Origin: Strigamia acuminata
Taxonomy: Eukaryota > Arthropoda > Chilopoda > Geophilomorpha > Linotaeniidae
DNA: 64,000 nucleotides
NCBI GenBank assembly: GCA_949358305.1
Contig: OX442321.1
Location: forward strand, 6,349,605 to 6,413,604
Direction: 5' to 3'
Shown: positions 54,159 to 64,000 of the stretch, one piece after another
Numbering within the stretch: position 1 is the first letter of the stretch
Layout: every line of letters begins with the position of its first letter
The notes under the pieces: model-generated
What the model saw: only the letters and a program-made list of their open reading frames with translations
The model's database searches: none
Told to the model about the DNA's origin: nothing
Made by a program: the position numbers and the translations under genes

Positions 54159-56065
54159 ATGAATTTTCTTGTACTTGGAATTACATCGCTCCAAATACGT
54201 AAGTTAAAACAATTAAATATTAAAAAAAATAAACAATTATTAAAAAATGTGAAATTTATGGATGTTTGTACTGTAGTATGTTGCTTTGGTTACAAGATTC
54301 GATTTTTTCAACTCAATGCAACTAAATGTTCTAGAGTGACTTTAATTTCAAATAAAAGTAAATAATTAAGAGAATTTTAAAATTAAAGTTTTAAAAACGT
54401 TTTAACCTTTAGTTGCAGACAATTTTTCTAACACAATTTCCGAGGTAGGATATTAATCCATATATGCAGTTTAATCCTGCTGCTTTTTTCTCTATCGATC
54501 TCTACTACACATTAATTTTGTTTAGCAGACATAATTAAATTATTTAGATTATTGATAAATATGAATAATCTAAGTATTATATATCGCAGGCTGAATTTCA
54601 ATATTTAGGACACCATTGGCTGAGAATTGATGATGCTAATGTTCGGGAAAAAAATTCTGTTTTCCAATTAAGTTGTGACATTCAGTCTGTTGAGTATGTG
54701 TGATTATTAGTTTCTCGTAGAATTACTTATATGTCGTCCTTCGCACAAAGCAGCAAAACAGACGGGCGGTAACAATCCGACGAGGATTACAGTTATACTA
54801 TGTTTACATGCACAGAATATTTCGAGTGAGATGCTGATGTAGCGTGCTTAATAGCACTTCCACACAAGGGAGATGGGAGATTCCGACCCCTAGACAAGGG
54901 ATTAAAGGCCAAAACCCAACAATCTGGAGTCCCTGTCTCATTCTTACGTGATGTAAGCGTCCCTCCCATTGCAGTCAATCCCCCGACTACAGTGGGTAAG
55001 ACCATATCCAGTCACAGGTTGTTTAATACGAGTGAACTCGAATTATTTTTATTGCGCATGCGCGCATTGCTTCCGGCACTTCCCCATTGGTGGAAAACTG
55101 AAACTATTTTCTGCATGTAAACCCAACAAATAGATTTTCGCACCACTCAAATTATTCAGTATTCACCACTCGAAGTATTCGGTGCATGTAAACGTAGTAA
55201 TAGAGAAAGAGAATGACAAACAGACAACAAAGAAACAATATGTTGTTTGTTAATTGTACAATACAATGTAATAAAACGAATAAAAACAACAACACAACCA
55301 CAATCACAACTCATACAAACTCATTTAGTAGGGACTGTGCCCCTTTGCAATTTCATTTATAAGTTGTTTAATTATACAATGAAATAAATACATTAAAATC
55401 TTTTCAGTGCCAAGCAAAGCCAACATTTGAAAAAGCCTGTACGAATAACAGCACTTCATGTATTTGTAAATTCAAGTAAATTTTTTATCCAATAAATTAA
55501 TTTTAAATTAATGTTAACAGTATCCACCAACTATGACTTTAAACAAGTCGCTAACAATGGGAGAATATTTTGGCCAAGTGTTCGACGTTTTTAACACAAA
55601 ATTTAATGTAAGGTAAAATATCAATGAATCAAAAGTCTCAATTAATTAGGGAAAAAAAGGCATAAAATGCCAAAATTCATTATAAAAAATCAATGTTCTT
55701 CATTGAATAGCTTTAACATAACTAAATGTAAAGATGGTCAATTTGGAGCAATAAAGAATGGAACCTGGACAGGATTGATAGGCGATCTAACAAAAGGGGT
55801 AGGAATTTTATATTAATCAAACATAATTAAATTTAAACTTACGGTTTAATGTTATCATGATGAATGTTTGCTACTAGGGAGCTGATATTGCGCCTGCCTT
55901 AATTTTGACCAAAGAGAGAGTTGGCCATGTAAAGTTTTCATCACAGTTGTTTCCTTTGCAAACAGATCTAATATTCAGAAAATTAAATACACAGACCTGG
56001 GATTACACTTTCTATTTGCAAACGTGTAGTGTTGAAATGTGGCTGAGTATATTTGCAATCAGTAT
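54159..56065 (+). pseudogene. Ionotropic receptor gene H (type-2 head, type-II body), cut off in exon 8
   Basis: Exons: 54159-54198, 54277-54357, 54419-54444, 54590-54699, 55408-55459, 55521-55612, 55711-55798 and a partial exon 8 from 55878. All are open and in phase. The first exon is MNFLVLGITSLQI, exon 4 has the HHWLRIDDANVREKNS text shared with C and D, and the exon 4/5 junction is type II. Exon 8 runs through the S1 Arg (TKERVGHVKFSS) into M1 (EMWLSIFAIS) and stops at 56065, where the LTR of a retrotransposon begins. The M1 Cys of paralogues (LCIF) is Ser here. Exons 9-11 would lie beyond the element, outside the window. The intron 4 insertion is a separate MITE. Confidence 0.87.
54798..55197. 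mobile_element. MITE in intron 4 of gene H, carrying repeat R copy 3
   Basis: Ends CTATGTTTACATGCAC and GTGCATGTAAACGTAG are inverted repeats (one mismatch in 16), flanked by TA. Further in, GAATATTTCGAGTGAG and CACCACTCGAAGTATTC are also mirrored. Repeat R (AGCGTGCTTAATAGCACTTC through GGCCAAAACCCAACAATCTG to about 55010) lies inside it, either captured or nested. No ORF. Confidence 0.75.
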
Positions 56066-57223
56066 TGTGGTAATCCCAAATTACGACTAATAAAGGAAAT
56101 TCCTTAAATCTGATAATTTTATGTGAGTCTAATTTGAGTACCAAAAGGATTGCAAGAATCATCCAGGCACACAGGATGTAGCCCCTATCTTGTGTGGGAA
56201 ACAAGATAAGATCTAGGGACTACAGGATGTGCTACATCCTGTTAGCAGTGAGAGCAGCTGCTAAGAACTCAGTCTGAACCAAACCATGAACCTGAAAACA
56301 TCTCACAAAAACACACAACTGAAAACTATTGAAAATCATTGTTTGTTTGAGATAATCACTTCATTTGGACTCTGGGCTCACATCTTGAAATAACACAACG
56401 GTTATTTCAGGATATTATCGGTAATTCTCTTCCCGCCGAAGAGAGGGATTACACTCTTCTCCAAGTAAGAGTTGGCCAACACTCTTAGCCAAAAAGAGTC
56501 AAGAATCTTCAGTTCGCCACGGCTAGAACGCTCGTCCACCGCCGCAACAAACGCTGGACCGAGGGAGGAAGATTCACCACGTTGCCGAACGTAAGCAGAT
56601 CTAGTTTACGGGATTTCCCGACTAAGACAGCGGAATTCCGCTTGCGTTTGTATTCCGCTCGTATGAGTGAAAATATTCCGTTGGAACCAATTCCCGAGAC
56701 GTACGAAGACGCCACGGACGAGATACAGCCAAGACCGGCATATCTCGAGATAATAGCGGTCCCAGACGAGCCACAGCCCGCCAGGACGCACACGAGGACC
56801 GAAGCGAGGTTGGACTTCAAGTTTGACGTCCAAGCGAATTCCGTCGCCCACGCCGAGCGACTGGACGCAATAAGAAGATTCAGGACGGAATCCATAATAT
56901 TCATTGCATCAGTATTTTTCCTAATTTCCTTATTCCTAATTATAAGTTATTTTGTCTTGCATGAATATATTAATTAATCTCTCTTATTTGCTATGTTCTC
57001 AAAGTCTGGAAAACCCAGCATTGTAAATTATCATTTATAAGATTTGTTATTGTAAGATAATTCCGGGTCGGAATTATCCCTATTTTTCATATCAAAGTAT
57101 TTTATTAAAGTCAGAGTTAAATTATAAAATTAGTAATTATTTATATTATGTGTAAGTCTTTTTAAAAGCAATCCTAACGTTCCCCGTGTTGTATTTTAAG
57201 TATAACATTTCGAGAACGTTACA
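56066..57223 (+). repeat. 5' LTR of the second Gypsy-type element (inferred ends)
   Basis: Begins TGTGGTAATCC at the break in gene H and ends AACGTTACA two bases before the primer site; TG..CA ends with only a short inverted match. About 1158 bp. The second LTR is not in the window, so the right end is inferred from the primer site. It contains an open frame of 104 codons from ATG (56663-56977). Confidence 0.7.
56663..56977 (+). CDS. Small single-pass membrane protein ORF inside the LTR
   Basis: 104 codons from the ATG (MSENIPLEPIPETYED); the frame is open 27 codons further upstream without an ATG. The N-terminal part is acidic and polar, followed by a charged region. The C-terminus has one strongly hydrophobic stretch, IIFIASVFFLISLFLIIS, then a short tail YFVLHEYIN. 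It resembles a tail-anchored or type-II membrane protein. Being inside the LTR it would be present twice in the element and lie in the 5' leader of the RNA, upstream of gag. GC content is higher than in the flanks. No family recognised; it could also be chance, but length plus TM segment argue for function. Confidence 0.5.
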   Translation: MSENIPLEPIPETYEDATDEIQPRPAYLEIIAVPDEPQPARTHTRTEARLDFKFDVQANSVAHAERLDAIRRFRTESIIFIASVFFLISLFLIISYFVLHEYIN

Positions 57224-57225
57224 CT

Positions 57226-57243
57226 TGGGGGCCTGTCGATTTG
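57226..57243 (+). promoter_or_regulatory. Primer binding site of the second element
   Basis: TGGGGGCCTGTCGATTTG begins two bases after the presumed LTR end, the same spacing as in the 14-kb element. It starts with TGG, complementary to the CCA end of a tRNA. The TGGGGGC start is also found in primer sites that use tRNA-Pro, but I cannot assign the tRNA firmly. Confidence 0.55.
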
Positions 57244-57318
57244 AACTAAAAATTGTTAATTTTAACGGGACTCTCGACTTTCTTACTGTTTCTTTCTTGC
57301 ACCTTTTTATTGTAAAAA

Positions 57319-60300
57319 ATGCCGAGAAGAAAGAGCTTTATCCCTACGAAAAAGTATCCGACGCGTCAATCAGGACCACCGACGGACAGCCAAGCGCCAG
57401 ATCAAAATATGGAAGTGGATATTCCACAAGCACCTGAAATAGTTGATCAGGCGCAAGGAGCAGTCGGAGGCAACGTAACAACGCCTTCGCCGCCCAAATT
57501 AACACATTCACCGCCAAAATCGGTTGAATTAACTGGAGAACCTGTGTTGCAACAAGTGCGGCCAAAAACTCCAGACGTAATGGCAAAAAAGCCGCCAGAC
57601 ATTTTGGCACAGCAAAAATCGCCAAAATCGCCAAATTCGGCGACGAAAGAGACTGAAACTTCGTCGTCAAAAATTCCACGATCAATTTCGCGACCACCGT
57701 CACGTAAAAGTCACATGTCGGAAGCAGATCGTGAATTATACGAAAAAACACTGGCCAACGTGAACAAAATTGGATCAGTGTACCAGCAACAATCGTCCAG
57801 TGAACGAGACGCGGCCGAAGTTTCGTTAATGGACTTAATGGACATTGTTGAGGACAGAGTACGTGAACGACCACTTGTTCGACGCCAACCAGGCGAAAGG
57901 CTTGTAGACGCCTACCGGAGAAGCCTCAGTGCAATTCGAGCAGATATGGCAGACAGAGCAGGTGAAGCTTTCGACACGGAATCGGCCCGCATAGAAAGTG
58001 AAAAAGGACTCTCGCCGAGCGAAAGAGACGCTCGACGCCGTAAAAGACTTGAAAATTTCAGACGGGACGACGTTTGGGTTGCCCTGATGAGTGAAGAACA
58101 AGCAGCCGTTCGCGCAAAAAATCAACAACGAGAAGTTGATAAAAGACGTCGTGACAGCACAGAGAAATTTGCAGAAAATTCCGTCGAGTGGGTGCGTAAC
58201 AAAAATAATCGTATCCTGTCCGGAATGGAACGTCTGCGAGAAGAGAGAGATATGTTGGAAGCAGAGCAACAAAGGTTGGTGGAAGAAAAACGTGAGGTGG
58301 AAAAACGTAAACGAGAAGCCATTGAAGCAATAGAAGCAGAAAATGAGCAGCTTCGTTTGATCACCTTTCGCGCTGAACAAGATGCTGAAGCAATTAGACG
58401 TCATCTTCGCACCAATCAATTCCCGCAATCGATCCCGTATTCTGCATATGACGTCACCATAAGTGAATTACATGAACGTGCAGGACGACGAACATCCGAT
58501 GGAGAGTCGGAAAGTCCGTCTAAAAAAAAGAGGGGGGAGGAGCCAGTACCTGGAGATAGGAGAATACAGCCACCCTCACCTGCGCAAAATCAAAATTTAA
58601 TTGATATGTTAAATCAACGAAATTTGCAGCCACACGGTCAGCCAAAAAATAGTGATGTGCAGCCAATGAAAATAGACACAAATTTCAGAAGTGAAAGACT
58701 GCCAATGGACATAGACATTCCAGTTGGAGCAAAATGCCCATACACGGGAGATGATCTCGTAACAAGGCAGGGAAATGTGCAAAATATTCAAAACACTCCA
58801 AATAGAAGGGAAGTGCGTCGAGAAAGGCAGCAGACAGCGGAAAATCGACCAAATTGGCAAAATCTACCGCCAACTCGACCAAAGGCACCAATATTGGGAG
58901 AAAGAGCAAATTCACCTGTACCAATAATTCGACCAGAACCACAGTATTCGTGGGAACGGCAATACAATAGACAGGAAGGTGAATCGAGCAGAGAAAATCC
59001 GTTTGGACGACCAATATTGAGTCCACCAGAATATGAAGACTCTGAAAGAGCAAGAAATAATCCTTTTCTCACTCCACCAAGAGAGAGAGATCAAGAAGTG
59101 CCGAGAAATGATTATCAGCTGCCGCAAGGATTTCATCAGCCAAAGGAGGAAGCAAGAAATTTCCAGACATACGTAAATCCATGGCTGAACAGCGCAGCAA
59201 ATCAGAAAAGAGAATTTCCCCAAAGTCAAGAAGGAGGATTTGCGCATCATAACCGAGGATTTAGAGATTTTAATGCGCCACCATCCTATGACAGAGGAAA
59301 TCCTCAACAGTCGCAACAAGAAAATAACAATTTTCAGCGACAACAGAGAAGTGACAATTTCTCACAAAATAATCCAAGATCAGATAATTTTCGACAAGAA
59401 CAAAATTATCACAGAACGAATTTCGAACCACGTTGTGGACAGCAACAACAGCAAAGAACCAACAACCCATTTGCTGAGCAACTTCCAGAACAAGGAGCGA
59501 CAGCACCGACTCAAGATGCGCAATATTGGGAGCAGTACATCAAAGATCAAATTGACTCCAAATTAGCGGCGACAGAAGTCGATGAAGCTGACGAAGCTCG
59601 CCAGAGAAGGTTCGAAAAATATCGAGCAATTAATTGGACACACACGTTTGAGCCAGAAAGTCAAATTAAATGGGACAGAATTTTGCCAGATATATTTGAT
59701 GGAAATTGGCATGCTGGAACGCAATTTCTGGAAGAAATGGTGCGACTAGCCAGAGCAAGCGGTGCAAGTCCATATTTGACGTTAAAAAAGATTGTTCCAA
59801 AAGCAGTATCCGACAATGCAGCTGATTGGTTCTACGAGCAAGAATTCCAAGATTGGGACTCGTTCGTAAAAGCATTTTTGACAGAATATGGCGAACCAAT
59901 CGAGACATTGCTATATCATTGGGATAATTGGCAACAGTATAGAGGAGAAGACTTACGAGCATATTTACGACGAACAGAGGATCTCCTCACCAAATTGCCA
60001 TACAAAATGGGCGATGCATCACATGATAGGCAATTCAGAAAAGGCTTGACTCAATATTCAAAAAATATATTGATGTCAGTAAATGCGCCCAATCCAGGGT
60101 CATTTAAAAAATTAGCCACATTCATGCGAGCTCACCAAACAAAGATCGACGAACGTTTTATTACATACATGACAAACGCCGATCGTGAAGCCATGAAAGA
60201 GCTAAGTAAGAAGCAATCAGAAGCAGCTTCCGGAGGTACGAGACGAATGAAACCACGACAATACATTCTCCCGCCTTCATCAACCACGCCAGCTGAACGA

Positions 60301-60882
60301 ACAGTGCCAGTGGACCCATCCAATCCTCACCCTCCACCCAAAAGTGCAATCAAGATGACAGCAAAAGCAATAGTGGAAAGGTTAGAGATGGAAGATGAAG
60401 AAGAAGTGCCAAATGAGACAAATTGGGCACAGGAAGAAGTAGAGTCAGAAGTTGATGATTTATTAGAAGGAGCACACGCATTCTACACAAGAAATAACCC
60501 GACAGCTCCAAAATATAAGCCATCACTGCAAGGAAGGACGTTGAATCCGTTCACTCGTCCAGCAGCAGCAGCAGCACCTGCATCTGCGCCAGCCTCAACG
60601 CTAACTCAAGCTGCAAAGCCAACCACAGCTTCAAATAACCTCACGAAGGTGATGGAAAGATTTCTGAGTCAACCTTCAACATCAACTGCGCCATTACCTA
60701 CAGGAGCGGTTCCGAAGTCTACACAGCCAACAGTCAAAGCTACGCCAGAAAACTCACCTTGTAACAATTGTCAGCAATTAGGACATTGGTCAAGGAACTG
60801 TCCCCAACCAAAGAAATTTACGAAGGAGGACATTGAGAAGATCGTGCAGTCATTGACGGAATTGGTTCAAAAAAACATGTAG
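57319..60882 (+). CDS. gag: Gag protein of the second Gypsy-type element (1187 residues)
   Basis: Unusually long for a Gypsy Gag. Residues 1-140 are Pro/Ser-rich and basic. About 255-365 is a highly charged stretch (EERDMLEAEQQRLVEEKREV) that should form a long coiled coil. About 400-740 is Gln/Asn/Arg/Pro-rich low complexity. About 780-960 resembles the retrotransposon capsid domain (FDGNWHAGTQFLEEMVRLAR, WFYEQEFQDWDSFVKAFLTE). The zinc knuckle is CNNCQQLGHWSRNC with C1148, C1151, H1156 and C1161. The ATG at 57319 is the first good start after the primer site. Translation ends at TAG 60880-60882 or shifts -1 into pol. Confidence 0.92.
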   Translation: MPRRKSFIPTKKYPTRQSGPPTDSQAPDQNMEVDIPQAPEIVDQAQGAVGGNVTTPSPPKLTHSPPKSVELTGEPVLQQVRPKTPDVMAKKPPDILAQQKSPKSPNSATKETETSSSKIPRSISRPPSRKSHMSEADRELYEKTLANVNKIGSVYQQQSSSERDAAEVSLMDLMDIVEDRVRERPLVRRQPGERLVDAYRRSLSAIRADMADRAGEAFDTESARIESEKGLSPSERDARRRKRLENFRRDDVWVALMSEEQAAVRAKNQQREVDKRRRDSTEKFAENSVEWVRNKNNRILSGMERLREERDMLEAEQQRLVEEKREVEKRKREAIEAIEAENEQLRLITFRAEQDAEAIRRHLRTNQFPQSIPYSAYDVTISELHERAGRRTSDGESESPSKKKRGEEPVPGDRRIQPPSPAQNQNLIDMLNQRNLQPHGQPKNSDVQPMKIDTNFRSERLPMDIDIPVGAKCPYTGDDLVTRQGNVQNIQNTPNRREVRRERQQTAENRPNWQNLPPTRPKAPILGERANSPVPIIRPEPQYSWERQYNRQEGESSRENPFGRPILSPPEYEDSERARNNPFLTPPRERDQEVPRNDYQLPQGFHQPKEEARNFQTYVNPWLNSAANQKREFPQSQEGGFAHHNRGFRDFNAPPSYDRGNPQQSQQENNNFQRQQRSDNFSQNNPRSDNFRQEQNYHRTNFEPRCGQQQQQRTNNPFAEQLPEQGATAPTQDAQYWEQYIKDQIDSKLAATEVDEADEARQRRFEKYRAINWTHTFEPESQIKWDRILPDIFDGNWHAGTQFLEEMVRLARASGASPYLTLKKIVPKAVSDNAADWFYEQEFQDWDSFVKAFLTEYGEPIETLLYHWDNWQQYRGEDLRAYLRRTEDLLTKLPYKMGDASHDRQFRKGLTQYSKNILMSVNAPNPGSFKKLATFMRAHQTKIDERFITYMTNADREAMKELSKKQSEAASGGTRRMKPRQYILPPSSTTPAERTVPVDPSNPHPPPKSAIKMTAKAIVERLEMEDEEEVPNETNWAQEEVESEVDDLLEGAHAFYTRNNPTAPKYKPSLQGRTLNPFTRPAAAAAPASAPASTLTQAAKPTTASNNLTKVMERFLSQPSTSTAPLPTGAVPKSTQPTVKATPENSPCNNCQQLGHWSRNCPQPKKFTKEDIEKIVQSLTELVQKNM

Positions 60883-60916
60883 GCGCGGACTCTCGAAGCC
60901 AAGAGCAGCCCGCGCC
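60870..60916 (+). promoter_or_regulatory. -1 frameshift signal between gag and pol (second element)
   Basis: Slippery heptamer A AAA AAC at 60870-60876 in the gag frame (CAA AAA AAC), one sense codon before TAG. After a 5-nt spacer comes a hairpin GGCGCGG (60882-60888) with CCGCGCC (60910-60916), and an inner CTCT/AGAG pairing within the loop. The -1 frame is open from here into protease. It mirrors the signal of the 14-kb element with a different hairpin. Confidence 0.85.
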
Positions 60917-63900
60917 CATGTGTAACTCGGAAACCGGTGCGAAAGAAGAGACAGTGGCACAAGCAAAAGAAATGGAAATTTCAGAAGAAGTTAAAGCAAA
61001 TGACGATAAACTGGAATCTCCAGAATGCAAGTTGGAAGTGAAGGAAGAAATTAAAACAGAGATTCAAAAAATAGATGCATCATATTTCACCAAAGAAGTA
61101 AAAGCAGAGCTGGAACAAATGGAAAAACCGACAGAGTCGCCAGCTACAGTCTTTTGGTGCAATGTGAAAAAAGATTTTGAAGAAACACCGACATTAAGCG
61201 AAGAAATAATGTCGATGAAGAGCGAATTCATAACATTGGACGCGATGTTTGAAGAATTACCTCAGTTCTCAGGCGAAGAAAAATACCGTCTAAGGCGAAG
61301 TGACATCTTGGTTTCCAATGATGAAATCATGAATGGTCTGACGACGCTAAGAATTATTACGAAAAAAGGATCCATAGTAACTATGCTGGATTCAGGGGCC
61401 AACCGGAGCTACATCACAATGCCTCTAATCAAGAAAATGGAATTGGAAAAGAAAATAATTCCAGGAGATTCAAAAGCAGTTGTATCAACTGCAGATGGAG
61501 ATGTAACACCCGTTGGACACATCAATTTGTCATTCACGTGGTCCCACGGTGTGAATAATCATCATTTCATAATTTTGCCACATCAGTATTCCTTCATTCT
61601 CGCTGGAAATGATTTTATGAAAAAATTAAATATTCAGCCAAATCCAGTAACGGGAGGATGGAATTTTATCGCAAATGTGCCAGCGCCAAGACCTTATATT
61701 GCGCAAGATGTGCTGGAACGCTACGAAGAGAAATTAGACCAACCAGCATCATCATTTATGACATTTGTGAAAAAGACAGATTATAAAACATTCCAAGCTC
61801 GACTAAAAGTTGGAAATGCGATCGCAACATTGACTGAAGAAGCAAAATTGGAACTAACTGAGGCAAAACAGTTAGAAAAAGTGCTACGCAGACATGAAAA
61901 GATTCTGACAAAAGTACCAGGGAGAACACACGTGACACAACATAGCATTGACTTAGATACAGATAAGCCAATAAGAGTGCCATTTCACAGCTGGAATCCC
62001 CAGAAACGTGAAATTTTAAAGCAAATGTGCACAGATTTGAAAGAAAAAGGCTATGTGTCAGATGCAATTGGCGATTACGCAACAAGGATAGTCCTTGTGA
62101 TGAGGCAAGGATCGGACCCTCGTCTCTGTATTGATTATCGTCCGATAAATGAACACACCAAATATGATCCACCGCAAATGCCGACAATAGACGAAATTTT
62201 GCGTGAATTAGGCGAGTTCAATTGGGTCTCGACAATAGACTTAACAAAAGGATACTGGCAGATCGAATTAAGGCCAGAGGACCGCCCTAAAACAGCCTTT
62301 TGGAGTCCGATCGGACGTCTCATGTTTAACGTGATGCCGTTCGGTCTGGTCAATGCGCCCACGACATTCCAAAGAATGATCGAAAAAGTTTTAGGAGACG
62401 CATATAGAATGTATGCGTGGGCATATTTGGATGACATTGTCATTGTTTCAAAAACATTCAAGGAACACATACAACATGTTGACAATGTTTTGACCAAATT
62501 GAAAAATGCTGGATTACATGTAAATCCAGAAAAATCGAAGTTTTTCAGAAAAGAACTTTCCTTTTTGGGCTACAAGCTTGGAGTTAATGGGCTCAGTGTG
62601 GACCCAAAGAAAGTCTCAGCAATCAAAGACTTTCCAGCACCAACGGATCTCAAAAGTTTACAAAGATTCCTTGGAATGGTGAATTTCTTTCACCGACTGC
62701 TGAAGAATTTGGCAACCACAGCAGAGCCATTACGCCCACTGCTAAAAAAGGAAACAGAATTTGTGTGGACTGAAGTTCATCAAAAAGCATTTGACGAAAT
62801 TAAAGCAGCACTAACCGACTCAGATACGCTAAAGCTGCCAAACCTATACAAGCCATTTATTGTGCATACGGATGCCAGTCAAAAGGGACTTGGAGCGGCA
62901 CTTATGCAGGAGCAGCTAGTCGATGGTCAAATGATAGAAGTTCCGTGTGTCTACGCGAGCAGAAGCCTTCAGCAAGCTGAGAAAAATTACAGCGCTACGG
63001 ACTTAGAATGTCTCGGCGTAATCTGGGCATTACGGAAATTCCGTCCATATTTAGAGTTTACGCACTTCACAGTGCAGACGGACCACCAAGCACTCAAGTG
63101 GTTAATGATGTTAGAAGAACCAGCCGGACGTTTGGCAAGATGGCAGATGGAACTTATGAGTTTCAACTTCAAAATAAATTACATCAAAGGGCCATCAAAC
63201 GTCGTAGCTGACGCATTATCACGAGCACCAGTAGATAATTTGGATGAACCCGAAATCTACGATGAAATTACGTCATATTGCCCAACAGCAAATGGACAAT
63301 GGTCATTCACAAATTGGAACCAACTTCCACGTCAAGATCGCGAGCCAACTCCTGAAGAAAAAGAAGAAAAGTTCATCACATATTGGTGCCAATCACTCAA
63401 CACCAAAGATGAGGAGTTTGAGCAGGATCAAGAGGAAGAAGATTGGAAATATATGCCCAATACAGAAAATAAGATGATGAAAGCATTTGTCGCCAGAGTA
63501 ACGGAACAATTAGATTGTGCTCCGCCTTCGCGACAAGATTTTATTGATCATCAAATTCAAGACAGACAATGTCAGCAAATGCGACATTTTCTAGAAACAC
63601 AAGAACTTCCACCACAAGTTAGAACGCCAATAGAAAAACAGATTTTCCGAAAAATGGCAAATCAACACATTGTGGAAGATGGATTACTACTTCGATTCCA
63701 ACCCACTCTTTCCGACGAATTAGGTGATGATGGAAGAGCGATGAAAGTAGTAGTACCAAAGACTTTACGTCACAGAGTCTTATGGTTAATGCACGGCCAT
63801 CCGCTGGCAAGCCATTGTGGAATTTCTCGCACATTATACCGAATGCGACGAATTTATACATGGTCAGGAATGAAAAGAGACGTGGCACGCTTTATTAAAC

Positions 63901-64000
63901 ACTGCCCACGTTGCCAGGCATGTAAGCCACGCATTAAGCCAAAAATTGAATCCGCAGAAATTGGGCCTTACGCACCATTTGAGTGTCTCAGTATCGACCT
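60883..64000 (+). CDS. pol: Pol polyprotein of the second Gypsy-type element (3' end outside window)
   Basis: The frame is -1 to gag and open from the frameshift site to the window end, so more than 1039 codons. After an acidic Glu/Lys-rich linker comes the aspartic protease with MLDSGANRSYI (61383-61415). RT follows with LCIDYRPINEHTKYDPPQMP, STIDLTKGYWQIEL, MPFGLVNAPTTFQRM and the catalytic YLDD (about 62437-62448). RNase H has VHTDASQKGLGAALMQ (about 62863) and VVADALSRAPV (about 63203). The integrase zinc domain reads HPLASHCGISRTLYRM then HCPRCQACKP, and the core starts with ECLSIDL at the very end. Domain order is Gypsy/Ty3. No stop or frame break is seen. Confidence 0.92.

Larger units (their letters stand above)
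56066..64000 (+). mobile_element. Second Gypsy-type LTR retrotransposon, 5' part (runs off the window)
   Basis: Starts TGTGGTAATCCC inside exon 8 of IR gene H. Order: LTR (56066-57223), primer site, gag (57319-60882), frameshift signal (60870-60916), pol with protease, RT, RNase H and the beginning of integrase up to the last base. Coding frames are open throughout, so the copy may be young. The 3' LTR and target duplication lie outside the window. Its pol is clearly different from that of the 14-kb element, though both share the gag-pol frameshift design. Confidence 0.9.

Overview
The window is eukaryotic: AT-rich DNA, genes split by many short GT-AG introns, chemoreceptor families known only from protostomes, and dense transposon insertions. 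The expansion of short ionotropic receptors (IRs) next to insect-type gustatory receptors (GRs) suggests an arthropod, most plausibly a branchiopod crustacean such as Daphnia. The species is an inference; nothing in the sequence proves it.

Region 1 (1-19.3 kb) is a head-to-tail array of divergent IRs on the + strand: the tail of one gene (A, 498-983), then B (1608-3837), C (4915-7520), D (9843-12861), E (13256-16209) and F (17118-19319). A complete gene has 11 exons with conserved sizes and phases and encodes about 480 residues: signal peptide, short N-terminal region without a large amino-terminal domain, ligand-binding half S1, M1/pore, M3 with a SYTSVLTSFLA-type motif, S2 and M4. The first-exon type (MYIL or MDFL) and the exon 4/5 junction type (I or II) occur in all four combinations, so the genes look like mosaics. 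Region 4 (47.7-56.1 kb) continues the array with G (in-frame stop) and H (cut off by a retrotransposon).

Region 2 (20.6-27.8 kb) holds an intact four-exon GR gene on the - strand (GR1) ending in the GR signature TYTIVLFQ, plus two solo LTRs, a Tc1-type foldback element and relics of IR promoters and first exons. Region 3 (27.8-43.2 kb) is a second GR copy (GR2) split inside exon 1 by a 14-kb Gypsy (Ty3) retrotransposon at 28432-42429. That element has LTRs that look identical wherever compared, an ACGT target duplication, a tRNA-Gln-like primer site, gag, a -1 frameshift signal, pol, and an extra zinc-finger-like ORF where env would be. From 43.2 to 47.7 kb lie the duplicated GR flank, a MITE, Tc1 and Gypsy remnants and further copies of the IR promoter module.

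Region 5 (56066-64000) is the 5' part of a second Gypsy-type element, inserted in exon 8 of IR gene H: LTR (with a small membrane-protein ORF), primer site, a large gag, another A AAA AAC frameshift signal with hairpin, and pol running off the window.

The main unexplained structures are: a promoter-like module shared by IR genes and GR flanks; a 991-bp perfect-looking foldback with a tRNA-like sequence in each arm; 21-bp minisatellites that follow only type-II IR genes; the third ORF of the 14-kb element; and the ORF inside the LTR of the second element.
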